Both the position numbers and the translations under genes were made by a program. From NCBI RefSeq assembly GCF_000427685.1, contig NZ_KE386573.1, positions 806,001 to 870,000 on the forward strand: a stretch of DNA of 64,000 nucleotides, given 5' to 3'. The stretch is from Haloplanus natans DSM 17983. GTDB lineage: Archaea > Halobacteriota > Halobacteria > Halobacteriales > Haloferacaceae. The notes below the pieces were generated by a model. The model saw only the letters and a program-made list of their open reading frames with translations, was not told the origin of the DNA and made no database searches. This document shows, in pieces, positions 34,514 through 44,134 of the stretch (positions are counted from its first letter, which is position 1; each line of letters opens with the position of its first letter).

Positions 34514-34946
34514 GAGACGCGGACTCCGCAGGCGAGTTCGGCCAACTCGTCCTGCCGGATTCGAATCCCGTAGTCAACACGACCGGCGGAACTCACCCAG
34601 GAGCCGTCATTGGTCCGCGAGAGACGGCGTGGAGTCAGCAGACGCGTACCGGCGGCGGGACGAACTGATGTATTCCTCGTACTGTCGGCTGTAAACCAAT
34701 TAATATATTCGCCATCCCTGGATGGTGAATGTCTTGAAACAGTTACAGCCGGCACGGGTCCAGTCGAGCCGAACGACGTAGCGGCGCCGGTGTAGACGCG
34801 CCAGCAGGGACACGGCGACACTCCGGCGGCGTCCCCGTACGAACGTCGTCGGCGTGCGAGTGACGTCGCCCTCGGCGGGGTCGAACCGGCTGATGGCCCG
34901 GAGCGCCGAACGGCCGACCGTCCGGATGCCGTGACGGGTGCGGCAC
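34514..34946. other. Gap with palindromic element E
   Basis: About 430 bases between the GDPD and rhomboid stops. Apart from the palindromic element at 34687-34750 I see no gene or RNA. Confidence 0.4.
34687..34750. repeat. Palindromic intergenic element, copy E
   Basis: Outer arms GGCTGTAA and TTACAGCC, the second preceded by AAACAG. The inner stem is ATTCGCCATCC-CT-GGATGGTGAAT. The AACAGTTACA flank matches the other copies, while the inner stem is unique. Confidence 0.5.
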
Positions 34947-35561
34947 TCACCCCCCACTCACCGACACGTACCGCTCCCCGACACCGGCGATCACCCCCAC
35001 GACCAGCCCCGTCGCGTGGCCGACGACGCTCGCGCGAGCCGGGGGGTTCAGAAAGCCCAGCAGGTTGAGCGCCAGCCCGAGGACCGCAACGGCCAGAATC
35101 CCGGCCTCGACGCGCGAGAGCGACCGCCACTCCGGCAGCGACTGGAGGCGTGCGGCGGCCTCGCGCCCCACCAACGCGTGGGCGACGCCGCTTCCGCCGA
35201 TGCCCAGGCCGGGCGCGACGCCGAGGACGACGAACAGGGTCGGGACGAGCGTCGTCGTGAGAAAGCCCGCGACGACGACGAAGCCGACGTAGTCCGGCCA
35301 GGGCCGGCGGCGTTCGCAGAAGTAGCCGAAGGGGACGACCCACACGAGCGTGGCGACGAGGTGGTCGCCGCTCGCGTGGAGGGCGGGCGCGAACATCTGC
35401 GTGAGCGCGTTCGCCGGGACCGTATCGAGCGTGACGAGTTGTCGGGGCGTGATGTCGAAGGCGTACGCGATATTCTGTTCGAGGCGGTACGCGAGGAGAA
35501 ACGCGGCCGTCAGCGCTAGGGTCACGTGGCCGGGCCGATCGGAGCGACGGTGGGTGGACAT
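34947..35561 (-). CDS. Rhomboid family intramembrane serine protease
   Basis: A protein of 204 residues with six hydrophobic helices. Catalytic Ser motif GIGGSGVAHALVG (GxSG) at about residue 125 and catalytic His in VVGHATGLVVG near residue 180. It cleaves membrane proteins inside the bilayer. In haloarchaea a rhomboid is linked to correct N-glycosylation of the S-layer, and here it lies directly downstream of two nucleotide-sugar genes on the same strand. It is likely the third gene of that operon. Confidence 0.82.
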   Translation of the reverse strand: MSTHRRSDRPGHVTLALTAAFLLAYRLEQNIAYAFDITPRQLVTLDTVPANALTQMFAPALHASGDHLVATLVWVVPFGYFCERRRPWPDYVGFVVVAGFLTTTLVPTLFVVLGVAPGLGIGGSGVAHALVGREAAARLQSLPEWRSLSRVEAGILAVAVLGLALNLLGFLNPPARASVVGHATGLVVGVIAGVGERYVSVSGG

Positions 35562-35606
35562 GTGGACTCGCGGAGACGACAGCCGGCGCGTACGGTCCGT
35601 CGTGGC

Positions 35607-36362
35607 TTAAGTATCCGTCCCGTTCGGCGGTTCGTCACGTGCCCGCTCCCCTGGCCCGCCGTCGAGTCGCGCGCTCGCCCGCTCGATGTCCGCCGTCGTG
35701 TTCACGTTCACCAGCCAGCCGTCCAGCCGGACCGTCTCCACACGCGCGCCCTCGGCGACCAACAGATCGATGGCGTCGGTGAGTTCGTACTCGCCGCGCG
35801 CCGAGGGCTCGATGCGGTCCAACGCCTCGAAGAGCCGGTCGGAGAAAACGAACACGCCCCGCGGAATCAGCGTCGACGGCGGGGCGTCGGGTTTCTCGAC
35901 TACGCCCACCACCTCGCCGTCGTCGACGATGAAGACGGCGCCCTCGCTCGCCCGCTCGCGCCCCACCTCGTCGACGAGCAACGTCGCGGCCGCGTCGGTC
36001 GCCCGACGGCGCTCGATCAGCCCCGACAGGGCCACGTCGCCGACGTTGTCGCCGTTCCACACCACCACGTCGCCGGCAACGTATCCCCCCGCGGCCGAGA
36101 CGGCGTGGCCGAGGCCGAGGCGCTCGGTCTGCCACGCGTAGGTCAGGGATACGTCCCGAAAGCGGTCGACGTAGTAGTCGACGATGTCGTCGCCGCGGTA
36201 GCCGACCACGACGACGATGTCGTCGATTCCCGCCGCCCGGAGCGACTCGAAGACGTGTGTCAGTATCGGCCGCCCGGCCACCTCGACGAGGCCCTTCGGT
36301 CGCTCCGCCGTCAGCGGCCGGAGCCGCGTGCCCTCGCCGGCCGCGGGGACGATAGCCTGCAT
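35607..36362 (-). CDS. Sugar-1-phosphate nucleotidyltransferase (AglF/RmlA-like)
   Basis: A protein of 251 residues. The ATG at 36360-36362 starts directly at MQAIVPAAGEGTRLRPLT...RPKGLVEVAGRPIL, the nucleotide-binding signature of the family. Further motifs: VVVVGYRGDDI, VVVWNGDNVGD (metal-binding Asp), VVEKPDAPPS and LDGWLVNVNTTADI. It forms an NDP-sugar (UDP-glucose or dTDP-glucose type) for glycan synthesis in the cytosol. It is shorter than bacterial RmlA and lacks the LbH extension. It lies 40 bases after the epimerase gene. Confidence 0.88.
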   Translation of the reverse strand: MQAIVPAAGEGTRLRPLTAERPKGLVEVAGRPILTHVFESLRAAGIDDIVVVVGYRGDDIVDYYVDRFRDVSLTYAWQTERLGLGHAVSAAGGYVAGDVVVWNGDNVGDVALSGLIERRRATDAAATLLVDEVGRERASEGAVFIVDDGEVVGVVEKPDAPPSTLIPRGVFVFSDRLFEALDRIEPSARGEYELTDAIDLLVAEGARVETVRLDGWLVNVNTTADIERASARLDGGPGERARDEPPNGTDT

Positions 36363-36402
36363 GACCGTCCCGTACGCCCCCAGGCACAAAAACGCCGCCC
36401 GA

Positions 36403-37386
36403 TCAGGAGTTCAGGACGAGCGGTTCGTACCACTCGCGGTTCGCCCGATACCACTCGACGAACTTCCCGACGCCCTCGCGGATCGTATGCGAGGGCTCGT
36501 AGCCCAGCAACTCGCGGGCTTTCGACGTGTCCGCGTGGGTGTGTTCGGCGTCGGCGTCGTGGCGCTCGGCGAACGTCAGATCGAGGTCGGGCGCCAACTG
36601 ATCGCGCACCACTTCGGCGAGGGTTCGGATCTCGATGGTGTCGGTACTGCCGATGTTGACGGCTTCGCCGTCGGCGGCGTCCGTCTCCAGTAGCGTCAGA
36701 TTCGCTTCGACCACGTCGTCGATATACGTGAAATCGCGGGTCTGGGTGCCGTCGCCGTAGACGACGGGCGGGTCGCCGTTCGTACAGCGGGAGACGAAGT
36801 TGGAGATGGCCATGTTCGGGCGCATGCGCGGCCCGTAGACGGTGAAGTAGCGCAGGGCAACGACGGGGAGGTCGTACACCTCGGCGTAGGCACAGGCGTA
36901 GCGCTCGCCGGCCAATTTCGACGCGCCGTAGGGGCTGACGGGCGTCGTCGGGTGCTCCTCGTCGTAGGGGAGATATCGGGGTTTGCCGTAGACCGAGGAC
37001 GAACTCGCGACGACGACGCGTTCGATCCCCCCATCCCGGGCCGCGTCGAGGACGTTCAGCGTCCCATCGACGTTCACTTCGTCGTAGAGCCGTGGGTTCG
37101 CGACGCTGGATCGGACGCCGGCACGGGCGGCCTGGTGATAGATGTAGTCCGCGTCGCCGACGAGGTCCGCGACGAGGTCCGCATCCCGGATGTCGCCCTC
37201 CACGAACTCGTACGTGCCGCCACGGTCGGACGCGTCCCGTCCAGCGGCGACGTTCCGTTCCTTGAGCCCCGTGTCGTAGAACTCGTTCAGATTGTCGAGG
37301 ACGACGACGTCGTGGCCCGCTTCGACGAACTGCTCCGCGAGGTGACCGCCGATGAAGCCCGCACCCCCCGTGACGAGTATCTGCAT
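36403..37386 (-). CDS. NAD-dependent nucleotide-sugar epimerase/dehydratase
   Basis: A protein of 327 residues from the ATG at 37384-37386. Extended SDR: NAD-binding GGAGFIGGHLAEQF, DxLNEFY, a VVVASSSSVYGKP serine, and the catalytic pair in SPYGASKLAGERY (YxxxK). It probably makes UDP-galactose, a uronic acid or a related sugar for surface glycans. It is the first gene of the epimerase, nucleotidyltransferase, rhomboid series. A broken second copy of its 5' end is at 27152-27340. Confidence 0.9.
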   Translation of the reverse strand: MQILVTGGAGFIGGHLAEQFVEAGHDVVVLDNLNEFYDTGLKERNVAAGRDASDRGGTYEFVEGDIRDADLVADLVGDADYIYHQAARAGVRSSVANPRLYDEVNVDGTLNVLDAARDGGIERVVVASSSSVYGKPRYLPYDEEHPTTPVSPYGASKLAGERYACAYAEVYDLPVVALRYFTVYGPRMRPNMAISNFVSRCTNGDPPVVYGDGTQTRDFTYIDDVVEANLTLLETDAADGEAVNIGSTDTIEIRTLAEVVRDQLAPDLDLTFAERHDADAEHTHADTSKARELLGYEPSHTIREGVGKFVEWYRANREWYEPLVLNS

Positions 37387-37795
37387 CGTTCCGATATCAG
37401 CGAGTGTGGAGAAAAATGTACCCTTCGGGCGGGGACGCCGCCGTCGCAACTCGACGCCGCAGGGGACGCGAACCGTCCCCGGACCGTTCGTCGATCGTAC
37501 CAGAGCGCAGATACGTTACCCCGTCGTACCGCGTCGTGTCCGGGCGCGTGCCGTTCGCGGCGATGCGCGTGTGATCTCTCGTTGGCACTCCACGTCGACA
37601 TCTCCCAAACACGTGTTGCCCGTCGGCACGCCACCCCGGACGGCGCCGTCCCCGTGTCGCTCGCACTCGATAGTTGAACTACTATCACTATCTCCGAACG
37701 TGGCTCTATTTCTTGGATATACGAGTGGAATAGCCGTGCATATAGTGAGAGATAGCGAGATATTCAAAAATAACACAACTATTTTAATCAACGGC
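37387..37795. other. Gap upstream of the epimerase operon
   Basis: About 410 bases. An AT-rich section at 37690-37790 holds the promoter of the next small gene and a GATAGT...ACTATC repeat at 37671-37688. No gene seen. Confidence 0.4.
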
Positions 37796-37810
37796 ATGGT
37801 ATTTGTTCAC

Positions 37811-37987
37811 ATGGCAGCCAGCGAAACGTGGACGGACCCGAACCAGTGCCCGTTCTGTGGACAAGCACTCCCGTCCCCCGGCGAGGGGTTCGTGAGACAC
37901 CTCGACGAGAGCGAGGCGTGCGACGGGGCGTACGGCGTCTGGCGCCAGCGAGTCGCCGACGATATCGGCGGTGGCTGGTCGGGCTGA
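37811..37987 (+). CDS. Small zinc-finger protein
   Basis: A protein of 58 residues. The ATG at 37811 is preferred over one at 37796 because a TTTTAAT box lies about 26-30 bases upstream, giving a leaderless transcript. One zinc site is likely, built from CPFCG near residue 15, the His of VRHLDES and the following Cys of ACDGAYGVW. It is of a type frequent in haloarchaea and usually unnamed. It may bind nucleic acid or protein. Confidence 0.6.
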   Translation: MAASETWTDPNQCPFCGQALPSPGEGFVRHLDESEACDGAYGVWRQRVADDIGGGWSG

Positions 37988-38072
37988 TCCGGCGTCGACG
38001 TTCGGACGGGTGTGTCCCGCCCGCTCCGATCCGAGACGTTTATATTTCCACATCGGCTGGTTCGTCGGGGAT

Positions 38073-39143
38073 ATGGACGACGTACGCACCGGATTGAGCT
38101 ATGGAGACGTGTTGCTGGTCCCGAAGCGGTCGGCGGTCGACAGCCGCGACGATGTCGACCTCTCGACGACGCTCACGCCGACCGTCCGGCTCGAGACACC
38201 GCTCGTCTCGGCGGCGATGGACACCGTGACCGAGGCGCCGATGGCGTGCGAACTCAGTCGCGCGGGCGGACTCGGCGTCATCCACCGATTTCTCACGCCC
38301 GAGGAACAGGCGAGTCAGGTAGCCGAGGTGGCGGCGGCGGGCGAACGGGCCGCCGCCGCCGTCGGTATCGACGAGGACTACGTCGCCCGTGCCGAGTTGC
38401 TGGTCGATGCGGGTGTCGACGCCCTCGTCGTCGACGTGGCGCATGGCCACCTCGAACGGGCACTCGACGCCGTCGAGGCGCTCACCGAGGCGTTTCCGGC
38501 CACCGACCTCGTCGCCGGGAACGTCGCGACGCCGACCGGCGTCGCGGACCTCGCGGCCGCCGGTGCCGACTGCGTGAAAGTCGGGATCGGTCCGGGGTCA
38601 CACTGCACCACCCGCAAAGTCGCCGGGGCCGGCGTGCCACAACTGACCGCGGTCGACGACTGTGCGAGCGTCGCCGCCGACCACGGCGTGACGCTCTGTG
38701 CGGACGGCGGCATCCGCAACTCCGGCGACGCGGTGAAGGCCCTGCTGGCCGGTGCGGACACCGTGATGCTCGGGAGTCTCTTCGCCGGCACGGACGAGGC
38801 ACCGGGTCGCGTCGTCGAGGTGGACGGCACGCGGTACAAGCGGTCACGGGGGATGGCGACGACGGCCGCGGACGAGGCCCGCGAGGACAAGTCGAACGAT
38901 ATCGACGCCGACGAAGGGGTCGAGGCACTGACGCCGTACAAGGGGCCGGTCGCGGGGGTCGTCGAGGAGTTCTGTGCCGGCATTCGTTCCGGGCTCTCGT
39001 ACTGTGGCGGCCACACGGTCGCCGAAGCCCGCGAAACAGCCGAATTCGTCCGGGTGGCGCCGGGTGCGAAAGAACGCGAAGGCTTCCACGCCGACCACGA
39101 CTGGGAAGGCGTGACCGTCGACAGCGGGGGCGAGGCCGACTGA
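38073..39143 (+). CDS. guaB: IMP dehydrogenase / GMP reductase family enzyme
   Basis: A protein of 356 residues from the ATG at 38073, with a TTTATAT box at 38039-38045. A TIM barrel with the family start TGLSYGDVLLVPKRS, the phosphate-binding and catalytic loop VGIGPGSHCTTRKVAGAGVPQLTAV (nucleophile Cys) and the CADGGIRNSGDAVKALLAGAD motif. The C-terminal flap includes YKGPVAGVVEEF. It has no CBS domains. Length and the CTTRK loop lean to the GMP reductase side, but IMP dehydrogenase activity is also possible. A palindromic element begins at the stop codon. Confidence 0.85.
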   Translation: MDDVRTGLSYGDVLLVPKRSAVDSRDDVDLSTTLTPTVRLETPLVSAAMDTVTEAPMACELSRAGGLGVIHRFLTPEEQASQVAEVAAAGERAAAAVGIDEDYVARAELLVDAGVDALVVDVAHGHLERALDAVEALTEAFPATDLVAGNVATPTGVADLAAAGADCVKVGIGPGSHCTTRKVAGAGVPQLTAVDDCASVAADHGVTLCADGGIRNSGDAVKALLAGADTVMLGSLFAGTDEAPGRVVEVDGTRYKRSRGMATTAADEAREDKSNDIDADEGVEALTPYKGPVAGVVEEFCAGIRSGLSYCGGHTVAEARETAEFVRVAPGAKEREGFHADHDWEGVTVDSGGEAD

Positions 39144-39224
39144 TAGTGTTTATTGTAACTGTTTACCGGTGGTTCGCCAGAACGGGTCGGCAAACCACCG
39201 GTACTGACTTACAATGATCACTAT
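39143..39224 (+). repeat. Palindromic intergenic element, copy A
   Basis: Begins on the last base of the guaB stop. ATAGTG-N3-ATTGTAACTGTTTACCGGTGG, a short loop, then CCACCGGTACTGACTTACAAT and CACTAT. The whole piece can fold into one long hairpin. Its start (GACTGATA-GTG-TTTATTGTAACTG) matches that of copy C behind the enolase-family gene. Confidence 0.7.
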
Positions 39225-39310
39225 GAGCGGCGGCCTCGACCCGAGGGGCTGCTGTCGCTCGTCGTGAGACACGGACGAAGATTGATACGCCTCGACTGGC
39301 AGGGAGGAGT

Positions 39311-39709
39311 ATGCCCATCTCCGACGACGAGTGGGACTCCGGTGCCCGCACTGATAGCCCGACTGCGACGGAGACGACTCCAGTCGGCGACTACGACGAC
39401 GAGGCGGAACTGATCGTCGCCTTCCTCTCCGAAAATATCGACAACGCGTACACGAAAGCCGAAATCGTTCGCGGCGTCGACTTCGGTAACGACGCCCGTC
39501 CCGAGACGATTCGCGAACTCCTGACCGAGATTCCGGACGAACTGGTCGATGTCGCCGGCGATGTCGTCGCGAGCGGGATGCTGGTCGACGACATCGACGC
39601 GGCGCTCGACCAACTGGTCGCCGACGGGATGGTCGCCGAGAAACGGATCGAGACGGCCGACGGGACGACGACGTACTACCGGCTCAACACCGACGAAGCC
39701 GGGGGGTGA
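39311..39709 (+). CDS. Conserved haloarchaeal protein, probable wHTH
   Basis: A protein of 132 residues. The acidic N-terminus is disordered. Residues 28-125 look like a winged helix (AELIVAFLSENIDNAYTKAEIVRGVDFGND...ALDQLVADGMVAEKRIETADGTTTYYRL), with the last part as wing. There is no ligand domain. Probably a DNA-binding protein; target unknown. Confidence 0.6.
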   Translation: MPISDDEWDSGARTDSPTATETTPVGDYDDEAELIVAFLSENIDNAYTKAEIVRGVDFGNDARPETIRELLTEIPDELVDVAGDVVASGMLVDDIDAALDQLVADGMVAEKRIETADGTTTYYRLNTDEAGG

Positions 39710-39817
39710 GACGGCTCGGTACAGGTGGTGCCTGCCGCGAGCCGACGGTGGTCCGCCACTCCCCCGATCCGCGGAGTCGTAACTATTAGGCGTCGGCCAT
39801 GGAAACCCATACCCATC

Positions 39818-40572
39818 GTGCCCTCCACGGACCGCCCCGCCGTCGAGGCGACCGCCCTCCGGAAGACGTACGGCTCCGAAGTCGCCCTCGACGGCGTCTC
39901 CTTCTCGATCCCGTCGGGTGTCGTCTACGGCTTCCTCGGCCCGAACGGCGCCGGGAAGACGACGACGATTCGACTACTGACCGGCCTCTCGAACCCCACG
40001 AGCGGCGACGTCCGCATCCACGGCGACCCCGTCGACGACCGGCGAGCCGTCGCCGGCCGCGTCGGCTACCTCCCCGAAACACCGCCGCTGTACGACGAGT
40101 TCAGCGCCCGCGAACAGCTGACGTACGTCGCCGACCTTCGCGACATCCCGACCGTATCGCCGACTATCTGGAACGGTTCGACCTCGCCGCCGACGCCGAC
40201 AAGCGGATCGACGCCTACTCGAAAGGGATGCGACGCAAGACGGCGTTCGTCCAGAGCGTCCTCCACGATCCGGACGTGCTCTTTCTGGACGAACCGACCT
40301 CGGGACTCGATCCGCGTGCGGCCCGCCGCATCCGCGAGTCGATCACCGCGCTCGCCGACGACGGGACGACCGTCTTCCTCTCGACGCACGTTCTCCCCGT
40401 CGCGGAGGCCGTCGCCGACGAAATCGGCGTGCTGTTCGACGGGCGCCTCGTTGCCGAAGGGACGCCCGCCGACGTGACGGCGCGCGCCGAGACGGCGGGG
40501 GGATCGCTCGAAGACGCCTTCCTCGCGGTGACGAACGCCCACGAACACGACCGGGCGGTCCCCGACGAATGA
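39818..40572 (+). pseudogene. ABC transporter ATP-binding gene with a frameshift
   Basis: The GTG start at 39818 opens frame 1 with Walker A GPNGAGKTT and the Q-loop region, up to ADLRDIP at about 40150. From there the homology continues only in the next frame (DRIADYLERFDL, signature YSKGMRRKTAF, Walker B VLFLDEPTSGLDP, H-loop STH) to 40572. A few bases between RDIP and DRIADY are missing. Either the gene is inactive or the sequence has an error. Its stop overlaps the permease start (ATGA), so it was built as the ATPase of the ABC-2 exporter that follows. Confidence 0.75.
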
Positions 40573-42185
40573 GCCCGTTCCTGCGCCGTGACCTCCGCCA
40601 CGGCGTTCGTATCGCCCGCGCCGAGTACGTCCGAAGCCTCCGTGGCTACGTCCATAGCACGCGTCGACTCGTTGGCCTCGTCGTCGTCGTCCTGTTTTTC
40701 GGTGGAACTCTCCTCGTGACGCTCCCGACGGCGTACGCCCTCGGCCGGTCGGCACGGGCCGTCGACGCGGTTCCCGGCTTTGCTCCGGCCACGACGGCGG
40801 TTCCGGCCGTCCTCGTCGCGCTCGCGACGCTCCGGACGCTGGAACGGATCGGCCGGATCGACGCTCACGAACTCGTTCTGACGGCTGTCCCCCCGCGTGC
40901 CGTCGTTCTCGGCCTCGTCGGTGCCGAATTCGCGCGGCTGGTGACGTGGTTCGGCGTTCCCACGGCGGCGGTCGTCGCGGCGTTCGCCCTGGGGCTCGGA
41001 TCGACGGTGTTTCCGCTCTCGGCCGCGCTCGTCGCCCTGCCGCTCGTCGCCTGGGCCGCCGTCTGGGGGTACGCCTCGGGCATCGCCGCCCTGCGACTCC
41101 TCCGTCGGCTCCCCGGCGCCCGGCGCGTGCTGAAAGCCGTCGGCATCGTCGCGATGCTCGCCGTCGTGGTCGCCACACAGTTCGTCGGCCGGTATCTCGC
41201 TATCGACGGCGCGGCCCTCACGCGTGCCGTCTCGACGCTTTCGCTGCCCCCAGTCGTCGACTACGCCGCGCTCGCGTTCGTCGGGACGCCGCTGGCCCGG
41301 CCGCCCTCGGCGGGTGCGCTCTCGGTCCTCGTGGCCCTGCTCGTCCTCACTCCCGTCGCCCTCGCCGTCGCGACGCGTGGGGCAGCCCGCCTCTGGTTCA
41401 CCGACGCGCCGGCCCGGGACGCTCCGAGCACCGCGACGGGGCCGACGGGCCGGTTCGCGGTCCCGTGGCCGTTCTCGTGGCGGAAAGTCGGGCGCATCGC
41501 GTGGGCCCACCTCGTCCACGCACGACGGCAGCCACAGGACCTCGCTCATCTGGTCGTCGCCCTCTTTTTCGTCGGCCCGTTCGGCACGACCCTCGCGGAG
41601 TCGTCGGGGGACGCGCTCGGTCCGCTCGTCGCCGGTGCTGGCGTCGGCGTCGGGACGTACCTCGCCGGCGCGACGTTCGGGCTGAACCCACTCGGCGACG
41701 ACCGTCCGCAGTTGCCCGTCCTCCTGCTCACGGCGACGCTGCCTCGGACGCTCGTCCGCGGCCGGACGCTCGCTGGCCTCACGGTCGGGTTGCCCGTCGT
41801 CGGCCTCGGCACGCTGGCGTCGGTGTCGCTGGGGCTGTCCCCGCGCTACGCCGTCGGGTTCGCCCTCGTCGGTGCCGGCACCTGCGTCGCCGCCGCCGCG
41901 TTCGCCGTCGGCCTCGGTACGGCGTACCCCGTCTACGAGGAGCGGGCGTTCTGGGGGACCGAGACGGTCGTCCCGTCGACGCTCGTCATGCTCACCTACA
42001 TCGTCGTCGTCGGCGTGGGGACGGCCCTCGCCCTGATCGCGACGTGGGTCTTTCTCACCGGCCACCCCGTCGTCACGCCCGCCCTCCTCGTGGCTCTCGG
42101 TGCGTCCCTCGCGCTCACCCTCGCCGTGTCGTACGCGTCGTACCGGTACGCAGTCCGCCGGTATCGGTGCTACACGGTCGGCTGA
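40569..42185 (+). CDS. ABC-2 type exporter permease
   Basis: A protein of 538 residues with about 10-12 hydrophobic helices (LVGLVVVVLFFGGTLLVTLP, VLKAVGIVAMLAVVVATQFVG and others), overlapping the ATPase gene by four bases. The arrangement of one ATPase plus one large permease is typical of haloarchaeal ABC-2 exporters. The substrate is unknown. If the upstream frameshift is real, the system lacks its motor subunit. Confidence 0.78.
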   Translation: MSPFLRRDLRHGVRIARAEYVRSLRGYVHSTRRLVGLVVVVLFFGGTLLVTLPTAYALGRSARAVDAVPGFAPATTAVPAVLVALATLRTLERIGRIDAHELVLTAVPPRAVVLGLVGAEFARLVTWFGVPTAAVVAAFALGLGSTVFPLSAALVALPLVAWAAVWGYASGIAALRLLRRLPGARRVLKAVGIVAMLAVVVATQFVGRYLAIDGAALTRAVSTLSLPPVVDYAALAFVGTPLARPPSAGALSVLVALLVLTPVALAVATRGAARLWFTDAPARDAPSTATGPTGRFAVPWPFSWRKVGRIAWAHLVHARRQPQDLAHLVVALFFVGPFGTTLAESSGDALGPLVAGAGVGVGTYLAGATFGLNPLGDDRPQLPVLLLTATLPRTLVRGRTLAGLTVGLPVVGLGTLASVSLGLSPRYAVGFALVGAGTCVAAAAFAVGLGTAYPVYEERAFWGTETVVPSTLVMLTYIVVVGVGTALALIATWVFLTGHPVVTPALLVALGASLALTLAVSYASYRYAVRRYRCYTVG

Positions 42186-42223
42186 ATCGACACTGCCAAC
42201 AGGCCGGGGATACTCGATCCAGT

Positions 42224-43237
42224 ATGGTCCCCGCACCGCCGATCGCCCGCCGATCGAGCGATCCGTCACCGCAGGATGACGACGCCCGCGAAACGGAGGA
42301 AGCCGACAGCATCACCCGTAGACGTGCCCTCCATGTCGCCGGCGCGACGACGATCGCCGCACTCGCCGGCTGTTCGTCGCTTCCCATCGGTAGCGACGAG
42401 GCCGCCCCGGAGTACACGCTGCACGTCGAGTCGGTCGACGCCTCGCCGGTCGAACACGCCCTCTACTCCCCCGCCGACGGGGCGCTGTTCGGGGCGCCCG
42501 CCCGGACTGCCCTCGACGCCGTCCTGCCGGACGGTCGGCACACGACGTACGGTTACGAGCCCCTCCCGAGCGACGCGTACGTCGACCACGAGGGGACGTA
42601 CTACCGGCTCGCCTCGGTCGTCACGGGGCGACGACGGCTGGAGCGACCGCTCGTCCGCGTCGACCCCGTCTCGGACCCACCGCCCGACGCGGCGGTGATC
42701 GACTCACTTCCGCGGCCGAGCGCGCGGGCCCTCAAAATTCTCCATACGTACACGCAGACCGACGGCGAGACGAGCACCGCGGACCTGCTCCGTGGCGACG
42801 CGTACGTGCTCCGACGCCCGGCGGAACTGGAGAGCAGACTCGCGACGGGTGCCCTCGACGGCCGAATGGTGGCGACGACCGAGAGCGGGACGTGGGCCTA
42901 CCGGGTCCGCGTCGCCCGCGAGCGGATCGTCGAGACGGCATACACGGCCCTCGCCATCCCCGTCGCCAGCACCCGCGACGCGTTCCGGAAGGTCGTCTTC
43001 GGCTCGCGGATCGACGCCGAACTCGCACCCGGCACCCTCTCCGATACCGTTCGGACGCGCCTGGGACGAGCCATCGACCGGGGGACGTACGCCGAGACGA
43101 CGCCCCTCTCGTCGGCGTTCGACACGCTCCTCGAACGCTTGGGACTGGGTGCCGTCGACACGGCCGCCAGCGGCCGACTCCTCTGGTACGACGACGCGCT
43201 CTACCGGTACGCGCTGTACGTCTCCGATCCATCCTGA
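42224..43237 (+). CDS. Tat lipoprotein of unknown function
   Basis: A protein of 337 residues from the ATG at 42224. The signal TRRRALHVAGATTIAALAGC has the twin arginines and a lipobox (LAGC), so the mature protein is anchored outside by a lipid at Cys. The mature part is mixed alpha/beta with no known motif (EYTLHVESVDASPVEHALYSP...). It lies 38 bases behind the exporter permease and may belong to that operon. Confidence 0.65.
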   Translation: MVPAPPIARRSSDPSPQDDDARETEEADSITRRRALHVAGATTIAALAGCSSLPIGSDEAAPEYTLHVESVDASPVEHALYSPADGALFGAPARTALDAVLPDGRHTTYGYEPLPSDAYVDHEGTYYRLASVVTGRRRLERPLVRVDPVSDPPPDAAVIDSLPRPSARALKILHTYTQTDGETSTADLLRGDAYVLRRPAELESRLATGALDGRMVATTESGTWAYRVRVARERIVETAYTALAIPVASTRDAFRKVVFGSRIDAELAPGTLSDTVRTRLGRAIDRGTYAETTPLSSAFDTLLERLGLGAVDTAASGRLLWYDDALYRYALYVSDPS

Positions 43238-43708
43238 CGCGACGACCGAACGCATCGCCGTCGACGACGGGTATCTCGGCGACGCCAAAACTATAATATC
43301 CCAATGTATTATAGCAAAATTACATACTGCCGTACGGCCGCTCCCCGATACTGGCACCGTCCTCGGGGCCGGTATCGACTCTCATACGGTGTGTTATACC
43401 TCAGCACCGGTGGTTCGTCGAGCAGTCCGGCGATCCGCCGGTACACAGTTACAACGCTTCGTATCGGTCGATTTGTCGGCCACTGTCGCACGGATTCGTT
43501 ACGCTCATCGGCGCGTCGCTCCGGTGGCGCTGTCGATGAACGAACAGTCGCCGAAACTGGAGACGGAGGCGAAAACGGAGCGTTCGTCGGATCACTCGTC
43601 GTCGACCGAACTGGGCGTTAATATATAAAGACAAATAATATGAAGGAAATTACGGAATTGTGATGGGTCGATCGATGGCCGTGTCGGCGTCGACCGAGGC
43701 GTGCCCGA
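43238..43708. other. Gap with palindromic element B
   Basis: About 470 bases between the lipoprotein and uspA stops. Holds copy B of the palindromic element and an AT-rich stretch (43290-43320, 43620-43665). No gene or RNA recognised. Confidence 0.4.
43384..43465 (-). repeat. Palindromic intergenic element, copy B
   Basis: Reverse-complement orientation relative to copy A: GTTGTAACTGTGTACCGGCGG, loop, then CCACCGGTGCTGAGGTATAAC and an outer CGTAT/ATACG pair. Confidence 0.6.
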
Positions 43709-44134
43709 TCAGTCCACCGAGACGCTGAGCACCGGCACCAGCGAGTTGATGAGCACCTTCTGTGCGACGCTCCCGAACAGCGCCTTCCCCGTCGGCGAGC
43801 GCTGTCGCCCGCCGAGGACGACGTACCGCGCCCCCAGTTCCTCGGCACACGCCATGATCTCGCCACCCGGATCACCGACGCGGACCGAGACGGAGGGTTC
43901 CGGCCTCGACGGATCGGCCGCCCGGGCGACGATGTTCTCGCCCACTTTCTGGACCTCGTAGTTCTCGCTGAAGGACTGTCCCTCCACCTCCTTTTCCAGG
44001 ACGTCGACGAGTTCGGACCGCTCGATGATGTGCACCGCGTGCAGATCCTCGCCGATATCGGCTGCGAGCCGTCCCGCCTCGTCGAGTACGGTTGCCGCGC
44101 CGTCCGTATCGTCGATTGCTGCCAGAACTACCAT
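43709..44134 (-). CDS. Universal stress protein UspA family
   Basis: A protein of 141 residues. The ATG at 44132-44134 starts at MVVLAAIDDTDGAATVLDEA, the usual first strand. The ATP-binding motif is present in GGRQRSPTGKALFGSVAQKVL (G-x2-G-x9-G-S), followed by VPVLSV. A typical single-domain nucleotide-binding stress protein. It diverges from the gene at 44258. Confidence 0.9.
   Translation of the reverse strand: MVVLAAIDDTDGAATVLDEAGRLAADIGEDLHAVHIIERSELVDVLEKEVEGQSFSENYEVQKVGENIVARAADPSRPEPSVSVRVGDPGGEIMACAEELGARYVVLGGRQRSPTGKALFGSVAQKVLINSLVPVLSVSVD

Noticed and set aside
37671-37688. GATAGT-TGAACT-ACTATC as an operator
   Set aside because: Short arms in an AT-rich gap with no clear promoter next to them; chance is likely.
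40215-42269. 684-codon minus-strand frame opposite the ABC exporter genes
   Set aside because: Arg/Glu/Asp-rich composition with no motif, a usual by-product of high-GC third positions opposite a membrane protein gene.
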